Of a stretch of DNA of 64,000 nt, positions 36,363 to 44,045 are shown piece after piece. Each line of letters begins with the position of its first letter. Position 1 is the first letter of the stretch. This DNA comes from Alphaproteobacteria bacterium (lineage in GTDB: Bacteria > Pseudomonadota > Alphaproteobacteria > Reyranellales > Reyranellaceae). A program made the position numbers and the translations under genes. The stretch is taken from contig JAHBYP010000005.1 of NCBI GenBank assembly GCA_019635875.1, forward strand, positions 186,001-250,000. Direction: 5' to 3'. The notes beneath the pieces were generated by a model that saw only the letters and a list, made by a program, of their open reading frames with translations, was not told where the DNA came from and made no database searches.

Positions 36363-37301
36363 CTAGCTCAAACTCCCGGGATGGTCCTGCCAGATCGACG
36401 GCTCGAGCTTGAGGTGAGTCGCCGCCGGATAATGTGTCAGCCAATGCCGCGCGCACTCGGCGCTTGTCGCATTCCACAGCTGCGGCAGGCCGCGCGCGTG
36501 GTCGAGGAAGCGCTCCAGCACCGGGATGCGGCTGGGCCAGCCGATGCCGTGCGGATGCAGCACCATCGAGAAGTGGCGGCCGCGCCTGTACTGCGCGTCG
36601 AGCTCGGCCTTCCAGTTGCGGTACAGACCCTCGGGATTCTCCAGGCCGGTGCCCTTCTTCGGGAACAGCAGGAAGTACTGGTCGTCGAAATGGTAGTAGT
36701 ACGGCAAGGTCAGGATCGCGCGCCGGCTGGCGAAATCGCTGACCCAGTAGTGCGGCGCGTCGTCGGCCAGGCCGTTGCCGAAATACTCGTAGCCGGCCTC
36801 GATCAGCAGGTCGATCGTGTGCGGGCTGACCGCGCCGCCGGCGAACTTGTCGGAAGGACGCGGCAGCGAGAACCAGCCCGAGGGGCGCGCGCCCGTCGCC
36901 GCCGCGATGATCGCGGTGGTGCGCTCCAGCCGCGCGCGCTCCTCGGCACGCTCGAGCTGGCTGACGTCCTCGTGCTTGAAGCCGTGCGCGGCGATCTCGT
37001 GGCCCTCCTCGCCGAGGCCGCGGATGGTGGCGGCGTGGATCTCGGCGATCACCGCGGGCACGGCGAAGGTGGCGCGCAGATCGTAGCGCTTCAGCACGTC
37101 GCGCAGATTGGCCAGCCCGCCATGCATGGCGAAATAGGCATCGGGCGTGGTCAGGTCCTTCGCCGTGATGCCTGCGGGACCGCAGGGCGGGCTGAGGTCG
37201 ACGACGATGCGCAGGCAGCAGCTCTTGCCGTCCGGCCAGCGGATCTCACTGTCGCCGAGGCTGCGCTCGTCGCTGATCGTGTAGCGGTCCTTCCAGGGCA
37301 T
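36363..37301 (-). CDS. Polysaccharide deacetylase (NodB-type) family protein
   Basis: The 312-residue product has the NodB fold. LRIVVDLSPPCGPAGI near residue 27 stands where the first catalytic Asp motif lies, LRATFAVPAVIAEIH near 74 and GEEGHEIAAHGFKHEDVS near 95 carry the HxxxH metal-binding motif. HFSMVLHPHGIGWPSR near 246 provides the late His. Such enzymes deacetylate peptidoglycan, chitin-like polymers or allantoin-like amides. ATG 37301 has GGGAGA upstream; longer reading passes through the adjacent repeat. A copy of its last 15 codons lies at 34208-34255. A second deacetylase gene lies immediately upstream on the same strand. Confidence 0.82.
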   Translation of the reverse strand: MPWKDRYTISDERSLGDSEIRWPDGKSCCLRIVVDLSPPCGPAGITAKDLTTPDAYFAMHGGLANLRDVLKRYDLRATFAVPAVIAEIHAATIRGLGEEGHEIAAHGFKHEDVSQLERAEERARLERTTAIIAAATGARPSGWFSLPRPSDKFAGGAVSPHTIDLLIEAGYEYFGNGLADDAPHYWVSDFASRRAILTLPYYYHFDDQYFLLFPKKGTGLENPEGLYRNWKAELDAQYRRGRHFSMVLHPHGIGWPSRIPVLERFLDHARGLPQLWNATSAECARHWLTHYPAATHLKLEPSIWQDHPGSLS

Positions 37302-37325
37302 TGAGTGATCTCCCGTGTCTGTTCC

Positions 37326-37446
37326 TCCTTCCCCCAGAGGGGGAAGGTGCCCGAAGGGCGGATGGGGGATGTCGAAGACGGACACCCAGTGTGTTGAGGC
37401 ATCCCCCATCCGGCGCGGCGCGCCACCTTCCCCCTCCGGGGGAAGG
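37326..37446. repeat. Family B intergenic palindrome, copy 3
   Basis: CCTTCCCCCAGAGGGGGAAG and its mirror CTTCCCCCTCCGGGGGAAGG enclose GGGGGATGTCGAAGAC, with GCCCGAAGGGC on the left arm and GCGCGGCGCGCC on the right. It separates two deacetylase genes both read on the minus strand. Confidence 0.92.
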
Positions 37447-37452
37447 GAATGC

Positions 37453-38334
37453 CTATGTCGGCGGATGCGTCTTCAGCACGTGGCGCGCGACCTGCTCGAC
37501 GGTCGGGAACCACACGCCGGGCAGCGCCTTCATGCGCCCGATCAGCCGGTCGAGCATGGCGATGCGCAGCGCGCGGCCCGACACGAAGGGGTGCATGCAG
37601 ATGTTGAGATAGCCGCCCTGCCGGTACTCGCGCATGAAGGCGTCCCACCAGATCGCCTCGACGTGGTCGGGATCCATCATGCGCTGCGCCTCGTTCTCGC
37701 TGCTGAGCCAGGCGAAGCTGAAGAACATCGCGTCGTCGATGACGTAGTGGAAGGGCAGGTTCAGCAGCGGGCCGGAGCCGTCCGGCTTGCTGATGTAGTG
37801 CGGGCGGTGGTCTGCCGTGTCGTGCGAGTTGTAGATGAAGCCCTCCTCGAGCAGCAGGCTCTGCGTGTGCCAGCTGCGCGTGCCCACCGGCGGCCTGCCG
37901 GTGAGCCGCTCGATCGCCGCCCTGGCCTTGCGCAGATGGTCGCGCTCCAGCTCGGGCTCGGCCGGCACGCGATGCTCCCACATGTGGTCGGCGATCTCGT
38001 GGCCGCTCCTCGACGCCGCCTTCACCGCCTGCGGATAGAGCTCGCAGATGCGGCCGGGCGTGAAGATGGTGGCCTTGATGGCGTGGCTGTCGAACAGCTC
38101 GATCAGCCGCCAGATGCCGACACGGCCGCCGAACTCGCCCTTGGCCAGCTGCATCGGCGGCTCGTTGAGCACGCGGCGCAGCAGCATGGCGTCGAAATCG
38201 GCGGTGAAGTTCACCGCCACGCGCACGCCCTCAGGCCACGTCACCCGCTCGACGACGCTGTGACGCGCACCGTACTCCGCGGCCCTCGCCTTCAGCGCCG
38301 CGATGTCCTGGTCGAGCTCGGCAGCCGTGCTCAT
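37453..38334 (-). CDS. Polysaccharide deacetylase (NodB-type) family protein
   Basis: The 293-residue product belongs to the same superfamily. VAVNFTADFDAMLLRR near residue 39 carries the first catalytic Asp, KATIFTPGRICELYP near 86 and SGHEIADHMWEHRVP near 108 the metal-binding histidines. LNICMHPFVSGR near 247 has the late His. It is related to but different from the deacetylase at 36363-37301, and the two may act on one polymer. The ATG at 38334 has GGGAGG eight bases upstream. Peptidoglycan, chitooligosaccharide or an amide are possible substrates; the sequence does not decide. Confidence 0.85.
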   Translation of the reverse strand: MSTAAELDQDIAALKARAAEYGARHSVVERVTWPEGVRVAVNFTADFDAMLLRRVLNEPPMQLAKGEFGGRVGIWRLIELFDSHAIKATIFTPGRICELYPQAVKAASRSGHEIADHMWEHRVPAEPELERDHLRKARAAIERLTGRPPVGTRSWHTQSLLLEEGFIYNSHDTADHRPHYISKPDGSGPLLNLPFHYVIDDAMFFSFAWLSSENEAQRMMDPDHVEAIWWDAFMREYRQGGYLNICMHPFVSGRALRIAMLDRLIGRMKALPGVWFPTVEQVARHVLKTHPPT

Positions 38335-38436
38335 GGCGCAACCCTCCCGTGATGCGAGGACGCTAGCACGAAGGACCTTTCTCCGCGCGCCGGGGCAGCT
38401 ATGATGACGACAGCGCTCCTGGGGAGGAGACCCGTC

Positions 38437-39780
38437 ATGACAGGCTTCCAAAGACGCACGCTGATCAAGGGCGCCGGCGCGGCCGCCGCCATCGGCCTTT
38501 CGGCACCGGCGGTGCTGGCGCAGGCCGGCAAGCCCTACGCCGGCACGACGATCAACGGCGCGTGCTTCCAGACGACCTATTTCGACTATCTCCGGAAATA
38601 CTTTCCGGAGTTCGAGGCGAAGACCGGCATCAAGGTGAACTTCACCATGCAGGCCTTCCCGGTCTACAACCAGCGCACCGACCTGGAGCTGTCGACCAAG
38701 GGCTCGGCGCTCGACGTGATCAACGTCACCTTCATCTACTCGGGCCGCTGGATCGGCGCCGGCTGGCTGACCAATCTCGACACCTTCACCAAGGATGCGA
38801 AGCTGACGCCGGCCGAATGGGCGCCGGAGGATTTCGTCGGTGGCCCGCAATCGGCGATGCAGAACGCCAAGGGCGAGACCTTCGGCTACGCCTGGCTGGC
38901 CGGCGCGATGATCATGGGCGCCGCGCGCTACGACCTGATCGAGAACGCCGGGCTCTCGATGCCCAAGACCTTCGACGACCTGCTGAAGGTCTGCGACGCG
39001 ATCCATGGCAAGGACGGCATGGCCGCCTTCACCGCCGACCGGCTGCATCACTGGAACTGGATCCCCTACCTGATGGGCATGGGCGGCAACGTCTTCAAGG
39101 CGCCGCCGGAGAACCTGACGCCGACGCTCAACACGCCGCAGGCCGCCCAGGCGGCGCAGTGGTACGCCGATCTGCTGTCCAAGTACGGGCCCGACGGCGT
39201 GCTGTCCTATTCCGACGACCAGGCGATGCGCTCGCAGATGTCGGGCCGCGCCAATATCCGCACCCAGGACACGGCGTGGCTGGTGCCGCTGTTCAAGCAC
39301 GCCGAGAGCACGGTGCAGAAGACGGTGCGCTACGGGCTGATGCCGGCGGGGCCGGCGGGCAACTTCCCCGGCTCCAACAGCCATGCGCTCGGCATCCCGG
39401 CCGGCTCGAGGAAGAAGGAGGCGGCGTGGGAGTTCATCAAGTGGGCGGTGTCGAAGGAGATGATCGCCCGGCTGGTGAAGGACCACGGCTATCCCGGCGT
39501 CTGCCGGCTCTCGGTGATCCAGAGCCCGGAGTTCAAGAGCGCGCTGACGCTCAACGACCAGGACGTCGCGGCGATCTATCTCGAGGTGCTGCAGCTGGGC
39601 GGCAAGACCGGCTACATGAAGTACCGCACCGTGCCGGTGTTCCCGCAGGTCGGCGACAAGATCAACAAGGCGATCGAGCGCATCGCGACCAAGCAGCAGG
39701 GCGCCGCCGACGCCATGAAGCAGGCCCAGGCCGAGGCGATCCAGGATCTGCAGAAGGCCGGGATCAAGATTGACGGCTGA
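38437..39780 (+). CDS. ABC transporter substrate-binding protein, carbohydrate family
   Basis: The 447-residue product has a Tat-like signal, FQRRTLIKGAGAAAAIGLSA, followed by LAQAGKPY (mature start near 30). The body matches family 1 extracellular binding proteins of the MalE/UgpB type, with YFPEFEAKTGIKVNF and DVINVTFIYSGRWIGAG segments and GIPAGSRKKEAAWEFIKW near the C terminus. GGGAGGAG precedes ATG 38437. Two permease genes follow, separated from it by family B repeat 4. No ATPase is present in the cluster. Confidence 0.9.
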   Translation: MTGFQRRTLIKGAGAAAAIGLSAPAVLAQAGKPYAGTTINGACFQTTYFDYLRKYFPEFEAKTGIKVNFTMQAFPVYNQRTDLELSTKGSALDVINVTFIYSGRWIGAGWLTNLDTFTKDAKLTPAEWAPEDFVGGPQSAMQNAKGETFGYAWLAGAMIMGAARYDLIENAGLSMPKTFDDLLKVCDAIHGKDGMAAFTADRLHHWNWIPYLMGMGGNVFKAPPENLTPTLNTPQAAQAAQWYADLLSKYGPDGVLSYSDDQAMRSQMSGRANIRTQDTAWLVPLFKHAESTVQKTVRYGLMPAGPAGNFPGSNSHALGIPAGSRKKEAAWEFIKWAVSKEMIARLVKDHGYPGVCRLSVIQSPEFKSALTLNDQDVAAIYLEVLQLGGKTGYMKYRTVPVFPQVGDKINKAIERIATKQQGAADAMKQAQAEAIQDLQKAGIKIDG

Positions 39781-39791
39781 GCTGGAACTCG

Positions 39792-39913
39792 CCTTCCCCC
39801 GGAGGGGGAAGTTGCCCGAAGGGCGGAAGGGGGATGTCGAAGACGGACTCCTGCGTTCGTCTTCGACATCCCCCATCCGGCGCTGCGCGCCACCTTCCCC
39901 CTCCGGGGGAAGG
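39792..39913. repeat. Family B intergenic palindrome, copy 4
   Basis: CCTTCCCCCGGAGGGGGAAG and its mirror enclose inner arms GGGGGATGTCGAAGAC and its near complement. Left arm GCCCGAAGGGC, right arm CGCTGCGCGCC. It separates the binding protein and permease genes. GGGGGAAGG of its end lies directly 5' of the permease ATG 39917 and is the only ribosome binding site candidate there. Confidence 0.93.
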
Positions 39914-39916
39914 TAG

Positions 39917-40795
39917 ATGAAGGGCCAGCACCGCTTCTTCGTCTGGTGCGTGGCGCCCTCGCTGGCGGTGCTGGCGCTGATCACGCTGCTGCCCTCGCTC
40001 TACCTGCTGATCACCAGCTTCACCCAGCTCAACCTCACCCGCCCCGAGACGCAGTGGAACTTCTCGCAGCCGTTCGAGAGCTATCGCCAGATCCTGGCCG
40101 ACACGCGCCTGCACCATTCGCTGTGGGTCCAGGCCAAGCTCTCGTTCTGGACCGTGACCCTGCAGCTGCTGATCGGGCTGCTGCTGGCGCTGCTCCTCAA
40201 CATGCGCTCGGGCCTGATCGAGGCGCTGCGCACGGTGTTCCTGATCCCCATGGTGCTGCCGCCGATCGTCGTGGCGATCATCTGGAAGGTGATCTACACG
40301 CCCGACATCAGCCCGATGCACGGCATCTTCCGCGCCATCGGCTGGAACGTGCCGGCGCTGATCACCGATCCGGACTGGGCGCTGACCGCGATCATCATCG
40401 CCGACACCTGGGAGTGGTTCCCGTTCACCATGCTGATGGTGCTGGCCGCGCTGCAGATGATGCCGCAGGAGATCCTCGACGCCGCCAAGGTCGACGGCGC
40501 CTCGCCGCTGCAGCTGACCTTCTACGTCACCCTGCCCTTCCTGCAGGGCGTGCTGCTGGTCGCCGGGCTGTTCCGGCTGATCGACTCGATCAAGGCCTTT
40601 CCGCTGATCTTCATCCTGACCGACGGTGGGCCGGGCAACGTCACCGAGGTCACCAACTACTATTCCTACCTGCAGGCCTTCAACTTCTCCTATCTCGGCT
40701 TCTCCAGCGCCATCACCGTCGCCCTGCTCGCCGCCTCGGTGGCGCTTTCCTGGCTGATCGTGCGCGTCGTCGGGTGGGGCGCCCGTGTCGACTAG
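39917..40795 (+). CDS. ABC transporter permease, MalF type
   Basis: The 292-residue product is an inner membrane permease with six predicted transmembrane helices, the first being WCVAPSLAVLALITLLPSLY. The EAA loop signature EILDAAKVDGASPLQLTFYV sits near residue 191. The TPDISPMHGIFR segment is typical of sugar-type permeases. It pairs with the binding protein upstream and the second permease, which begins 11 bases before this stop. ATG 39917 sits three bases from the repeat end. Confidence 0.9.
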   Translation: MKGQHRFFVWCVAPSLAVLALITLLPSLYLLITSFTQLNLTRPETQWNFSQPFESYRQILADTRLHHSLWVQAKLSFWTVTLQLLIGLLLALLLNMRSGLIEALRTVFLIPMVLPPIVVAIIWKVIYTPDISPMHGIFRAIGWNVPALITDPDWALTAIIIADTWEWFPFTMLMVLAALQMMPQEILDAAKVDGASPLQLTFYVTLPFLQGVLLVAGLFRLIDSIKAFPLIFILTDGGPGNVTEVTNYYSYLQAFNFSYLGFSSAITVALLAASVALSWLIVRVVGWGARVD

Positions 40796-41609
40796 GACGC
40801 GCCGCAACCGCCTGCTGATGCAGGCACTGGCCGTGCTGCTGGCGCTGCTGGCGCTGGCGCCCTTCCTGTGGCTGCTGGTGATGTCGTTCAAGACCAACGC
40901 CGAGATCTTCCGCTTCCCGCCGCGGCTGCTGTTCGAGGCGACGCTCGACAACTACGCCCATCTGTGGACCTCGGAGTTCCGCGGCTCCTTCACCAACAGC
41001 CTGGTGGTCAGCGTCGCCACGACCTTCCTGTCGCTGCTGATCGGCGTGCCGGCGGCCTACGCGCTGTCGCGCTGGACCTCGCGCGGCGGCGGCGCGATCA
41101 CGCTGTGGATCCTCGCCAGCCGCATGGCGCCGCCGATCGCCTTCACCATCCCCTACTTCCTGGTCTACCGCCATCTCGAGCTGCTCGACACGCTGCCCGG
41201 CCTGGTCATCATCTACCTCACCTTCAACCTGTCGCTGGTGATCTGGATGATGCGGCCGTTCTACGACCAGCTGCCGCGTGCGCTGGAGGAGGCCGCGTGG
41301 ATCGACGGCGCCACGATGTGGCAGGGCTTCTGGCGCATCATCCTGCCGCTCTCCGGCCCCGGCCTGGCGGCCACGGCGATCCTCTGCTTCCTGTTCGCCT
41401 GGAACGATTTCTTCTTCGCCCTGATCCTGACGCGCACCGAGGCGATGACCGCGCCGGTGGCGGTGGTGAACTTCATGAACTACGAGGGCTGGGAATGGGG
41501 CCGCATCGCCGCCGGCGGCACCATGATCATGCTGCCGGTGCTGGTGTTCTCCTTCGTCGTGCGCAAATACCTGGTGCACGGCCTGACCGGCGGCGCGCTG
41601 AAGGGCTGA
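40785..41609 (+). CDS. ABC transporter permease, MalG type
   Basis: The 274-residue product has six predicted helices and the EAA motif EEAAWIDGATMWQGFWRIIL near residue 166, as in MalG/UgpE-like permeases. The 11-base overlap with the preceding gene suggests coupled translation. The usual downstream ABC ATPase is missing; the next gene is on the other strand. The system must borrow a shared ATPase from elsewhere, as is known for some carbohydrate transporters of this type, or the operon is incomplete. Confidence 0.9.
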   Translation: MSTRTRRNRLLMQALAVLLALLALAPFLWLLVMSFKTNAEIFRFPPRLLFEATLDNYAHLWTSEFRGSFTNSLVVSVATTFLSLLIGVPAAYALSRWTSRGGGAITLWILASRMAPPIAFTIPYFLVYRHLELLDTLPGLVIIYLTFNLSLVIWMMRPFYDQLPRALEEAAWIDGATMWQGFWRIILPLSGPGLAATAILCFLFAWNDFFFALILTRTEAMTAPVAVVNFMNYEGWEWGRIAAGGTMIMLPVLVFSFVVRKYLVHGLTGGALKG

Positions 41610-41643
41610 CGCCGGGCCGGATCGCGCGAACCGGCCCGGCGTC
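41608..41643. terminator. Bidirectional hairpin terminator
   Basis: GACGCCGGGCCGG (41608-41620) pairs perfectly with CCGGCCCGGCGTC (41631-41643) around a 10-base loop. It sits between convergent genes (permease stop 41609 and phasin stop 41650). Confidence 0.8.
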
Positions 41644-41649
41644 GCGCGA

Positions 41650-42075
41650 TCACTCGGCCGCCTGCCTTGCGTCGGGCGCCGGCGCAATCCCCACGGGCTG
41701 GGACGGCGTGGTCATCGCCGGCACCGGCGGCGCGGCGATCACGGCCTCGGCGATCTCCATCAGCTCGCGCTGCAGGGCGACACTGTCGGCCGCCATGCGC
41801 TGCAGCGATCCACTGAGCCAATCCTGGTACTCGCGCGCCGCGTCGAGCGGCGTCTTCGCCGCATAGATGCGCTGCGTGGCCTCCAGCGCCGCGCGCGTTC
41901 CGGCATGCCGTCGCTCGAACCAGCCGCCGGCGAAGGCCTGCATGCTGTCGAGGACCTTGTCCTGGCCGCGCCAGAACTCGCAGGCGCGGCCCTTCGCGGC
42001 CTCGGCGTTCGGTGCCATCGGCTGCAGCATGGTTTGCATCGACTCGTAGACTTTCGTCACATTGTCACGCTCCAT
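41650..42075 (-). CDS. Phasin-family protein
   Basis: The 141-residue product resembles phasins, the small amphipathic proteins that coat polyhydroxyalkanoate granules: it is helical, with VYESMQTMLQPMAPNAEAAK and DAAREYQDWLSGSLQRMAAD stretches, and a Pro/Ala-rich C terminus. Length fits. The family is diverse and the match is by pattern, so the assignment is moderate. ATG 42075 is preceded by GAGGGAGG. It is convergent with the permease gene and divergent from the frameshifted SDR gene. Confidence 0.6.
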   Translation of the reverse strand: MERDNVTKVYESMQTMLQPMAPNAEAAKGRACEFWRGQDKVLDSMQAFAGGWFERRHAGTRAALEATQRIYAAKTPLDAAREYQDWLSGSLQRMAADSVALQRELMEIAEAVIAAPPVPAMTTPSQPVGIAPAPDARQAAE

Positions 42076-42153
42076 CGCGTCCCTCCCTCGCTCACACGAC
42101 TCCCCCACACAGATGGCATCGGCGATGCCCTTCGCAAGGCAAGGAATCATGAC

Positions 42154-42910
42154 ATGACGAAGAACCTGCTGATCACCGGCGGCGCCAGCGGCATCGGCGC
42201 CGAGACGGCGCGTCGCGCCGCCGCACGCGGCTATCGTGTGGTGGTCAACTACCGCTCGCGCGCCGAGCAGGCCCGGGCGCTGGCGGCCGAGATCGCGCGC
42301 GCCGGCGGTCACGCGGTGGCGCTGCCCGCCGACATGGCACGCGAGGACGACATCGTGCGGCTGTTCGAGGCGAGCGCGCGCGCTGGGCCCGATCACCCAC
42401 CTCGTCAACAGCGCCGCGCTGGGCGGTGACGGCGCGCGCGTCGCGGCCTACGATGCGGCGGCGCTGGCGCGGCTGTTCGCCGTCAACGTCACTGGCCTGA
42501 TGCTGTGTTGCCGCGAGGCGGCTAAGCGCATGTCGAGCAGGCACGGCGGCCAGGGCGGCGCGATCGTCAACGTCTCGTCGATGGCCGCGACGTTGGGCGG
42601 CCGGCCCGGCGCGTCTGCCTACGCGGCGAGCAAAGGCGCGGTCGATTCCTTCACCAAGGCCTTTGGCCGCGAGGTCGCCGACGAGGGCATCCGGGTGAAC
42701 GCGATCCGCCCGGGCATGGTGCTGACCGAGATGACCGAGGCGCGATTGAACGACCAGACCTTCCGCGCCGGTATCGAGGCTTCGATCCCGATGCGCCGCG
42801 TCGGCCGGCCCGGCGAAATCGCCGAGGCCATCCTCTGGCTGCTGTCGGACGAGGCATCCTTCATCACCGGCGCCATCCTCGACGCCGCCGGCGGCGGCTA
42901 CGTGATCTAG
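42154..42910 (+). pseudogene. Short-chain dehydrogenase/reductase gene, frameshifted
   Basis: The N-terminal frame, from ATG 42154, has the Rossmann motif LLITGGASGIGAETARRAAA. It runs into a frame change at a (GC)5 tract (42374-42383); after it, the second frame resumes as THLVNSAALGG, NVSSMAATLGG, and the catalytic YAASK with a normal C terminus to 42910. The shift would be repaired by two extra bases in the GC tract. Family: classical SDR with NAD(P)-dependent oxidoreductase activity. It is either a true pseudogene, a slippage locus or an assembly error. AAGGA lies 8 bases upstream of the ATG. Confidence 0.85.
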
Positions 42911-42915
42911 CGCGT

Positions 42916-42981
42916 TGTCATTCCGAGCGCGGCGAGGAATCCAGCGAGGGCCTGGATCCCTCGCTGCGCTCGGAATGAGAG
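42916..42981. repeat. Family C intergenic palindrome, copy 5
   Basis: TTGTCATTCCGAGCGCGGCG and AGGAATCCAG pair with GGATCCCTCGCTGCGCTCGG and AATGAGAG. Slightly degenerate relative to other copies. It lies between two convergent genes. Confidence 0.88.
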
Positions 42982-43006
42982 GAAAGCGGCGTGCTGCGAC
43001 CTCGCG

Positions 43007-43546
43007 CTAGCGTCTCTCGAACAGGTCGGCGATCGCGTCGATCGCGGGTGCCGGCAGCGTCGCGCGGCGCCGATCCATGACGATGCTGCGGCCGAGATAG
43101 GCCCAGTACATGAAGGTCGCGCGCGAACGCGCCGCGCGGGCCTCGACGCCCGACGCGGCGAGCATGCGGGCGATATAGGTGATGCGCCGCGCGTCGACCG
43201 TCGCGACGGCGGCGGCGACATCGCGATCCTGCGCCGCCCAGGCGCGGATGGCCTCGTCCAGCCCGCGCCGCTGCCCGAAGGCGCCGCGCATGAGCCGCCT
43301 CAGGCGATCCGGCCCGCCTTTGCCCGCTTCCAGGTCGCGGATCACCCGGTCGGTGCCGCGCTCGCGCCAGGCCTGCAGCAGCTGCGCGCGGAAATCGCCG
43401 ATGTCGCGGAAATGCCAGTAGAAGCTGCCGCGCGACACGCCCAGCGCCTCAGCCATCGCGCCGACCTTCAGCGCTGGGGCACCCCGGGCGGTCAGCGTGT
43501 CGAGCCCGTGCTTGATCCAGTCCGGCCTAGTCAGGCGGTCGTCCAT
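43007..43546 (-). CDS. TetR-family transcriptional regulator
   Basis: The 179-residue product begins with a TetR DNA-binding domain, LTRPDWIKHGLDTLTARGAP and LKVGAMAEALGVSRGSFYWH, ending FYWHF, the recognition helix. The remaining sequence is the helical ligand domain. It is divergent from the small membrane protein gene across 70 bases with two matching palindromes, so it very likely represses its own promoter and that neighbour. ATG 43546 starts seven residues before the first helix. Confidence 0.88.
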   Translation of the reverse strand: MDDRLTRPDWIKHGLDTLTARGAPALKVGAMAEALGVSRGSFYWHFRDIGDFRAQLLQAWRERGTDRVIRDLEAGKGGPDRLRRLMRGAFGQRRGLDEAIRAWAAQDRDVAAAVATVDARRITYIARMLAASGVEARAARSRATFMYWAYLGRSIVMDRRRATLPAPAIDAIADLFERR

Positions 43547-43554
43547 GTCGCACC

Positions 43555-43614
43555 ATACACTTGTGTATTGATTCGCGCCAGCTTGCGGCCCATTATCCAT
43601 ACAGAGGTGTATGG
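43555..43614. promoter_or_regulatory. Two TetR-type operators between the regulator and the membrane protein gene
   Basis: ATACAC (43555-43560), TT, GTGTAT (43563-43568) is one perfect palindrome. CCATACA (43597-43603), GAGG, TGTATGG (43608-43614) is another. They share the half-site CATACA. The second overlaps the Shine-Dalgarno and first ATG of the downstream gene. Binding by the adjacent TetR protein is inferred. Confidence 0.75.
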
Positions 43615-43616
43615 TC

Positions 43617-44000
43617 ATGAGCTGGCAAACCACCGCCCTGGCGATGGCCGGGCTGATCGGCGGCACCGTCGCCGTGGTGCACGGCGTGCTGACCCAGCGG
43701 CTGATGGTGCGGCCGATCGCGGCGGCTCTCGGGGCCAACCCGCGCATCGGCCGGCCGATCAGGCGGCTCGTGCCGGTGCTGCTGCATTTCAGCACCGTCG
43801 CCTGGTTCCTGGGCGGCCTCGCCCTGATCGCCGCCGCGCTGTGGCTCGAGCGCGACCTGAGGCTGGCGACCGGGCTCTTCGTCGGCAGCCTCTATCTGTT
43901 CGGCGTGCTGGGCAATTTCTGGGGCACGCGCGGGCGGCATCCCGGCTGGATGCTGCTGGCACTGGCGCTCGGGCTCATCGCCTTCGGTGTCAGCGGCTGA
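43617..44000 (+). CDS. Small integral membrane protein
   Basis: The 127-residue product has four predicted transmembrane helices (for example ALAMAGLIGGTVAVVHGVL, LLHFSTVAWFLGGLALIAAA, LFVGSLYLFGVLGNFW, GWMLLALALGLIAFGV). An RxIRRLVPVLLH stretch near residue 52 lies in a loop. No family is recognised. The Shine-Dalgarno GAGG sits nine bases from ATG 43617 and only three from the in-frame ATG at 43611, so the later start is preferred. It is divergent from a TetR regulator whose operators overlap its start region. Confidence 0.75.
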   Translation: MSWQTTALAMAGLIGGTVAVVHGVLTQRLMVRPIAAALGANPRIGRPIRRLVPVLLHFSTVAWFLGGLALIAAALWLERDLRLATGLFVGSLYLFGVLGNFWGTRGRHPGWMLLALALGLIAFGVSG

Positions 44001-44045
44001 ATCGACGCCGTTTCCAGACCGGCGCACGCCGGTCTACGATGGGGC

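Noticed and set aside
36363..37409. Longer deacetylase starting at 37409
   Set aside because: The extra codons come from family B repeat 3 and give repeat-derived peptides; ATG 37301 has a Shine-Dalgarno.
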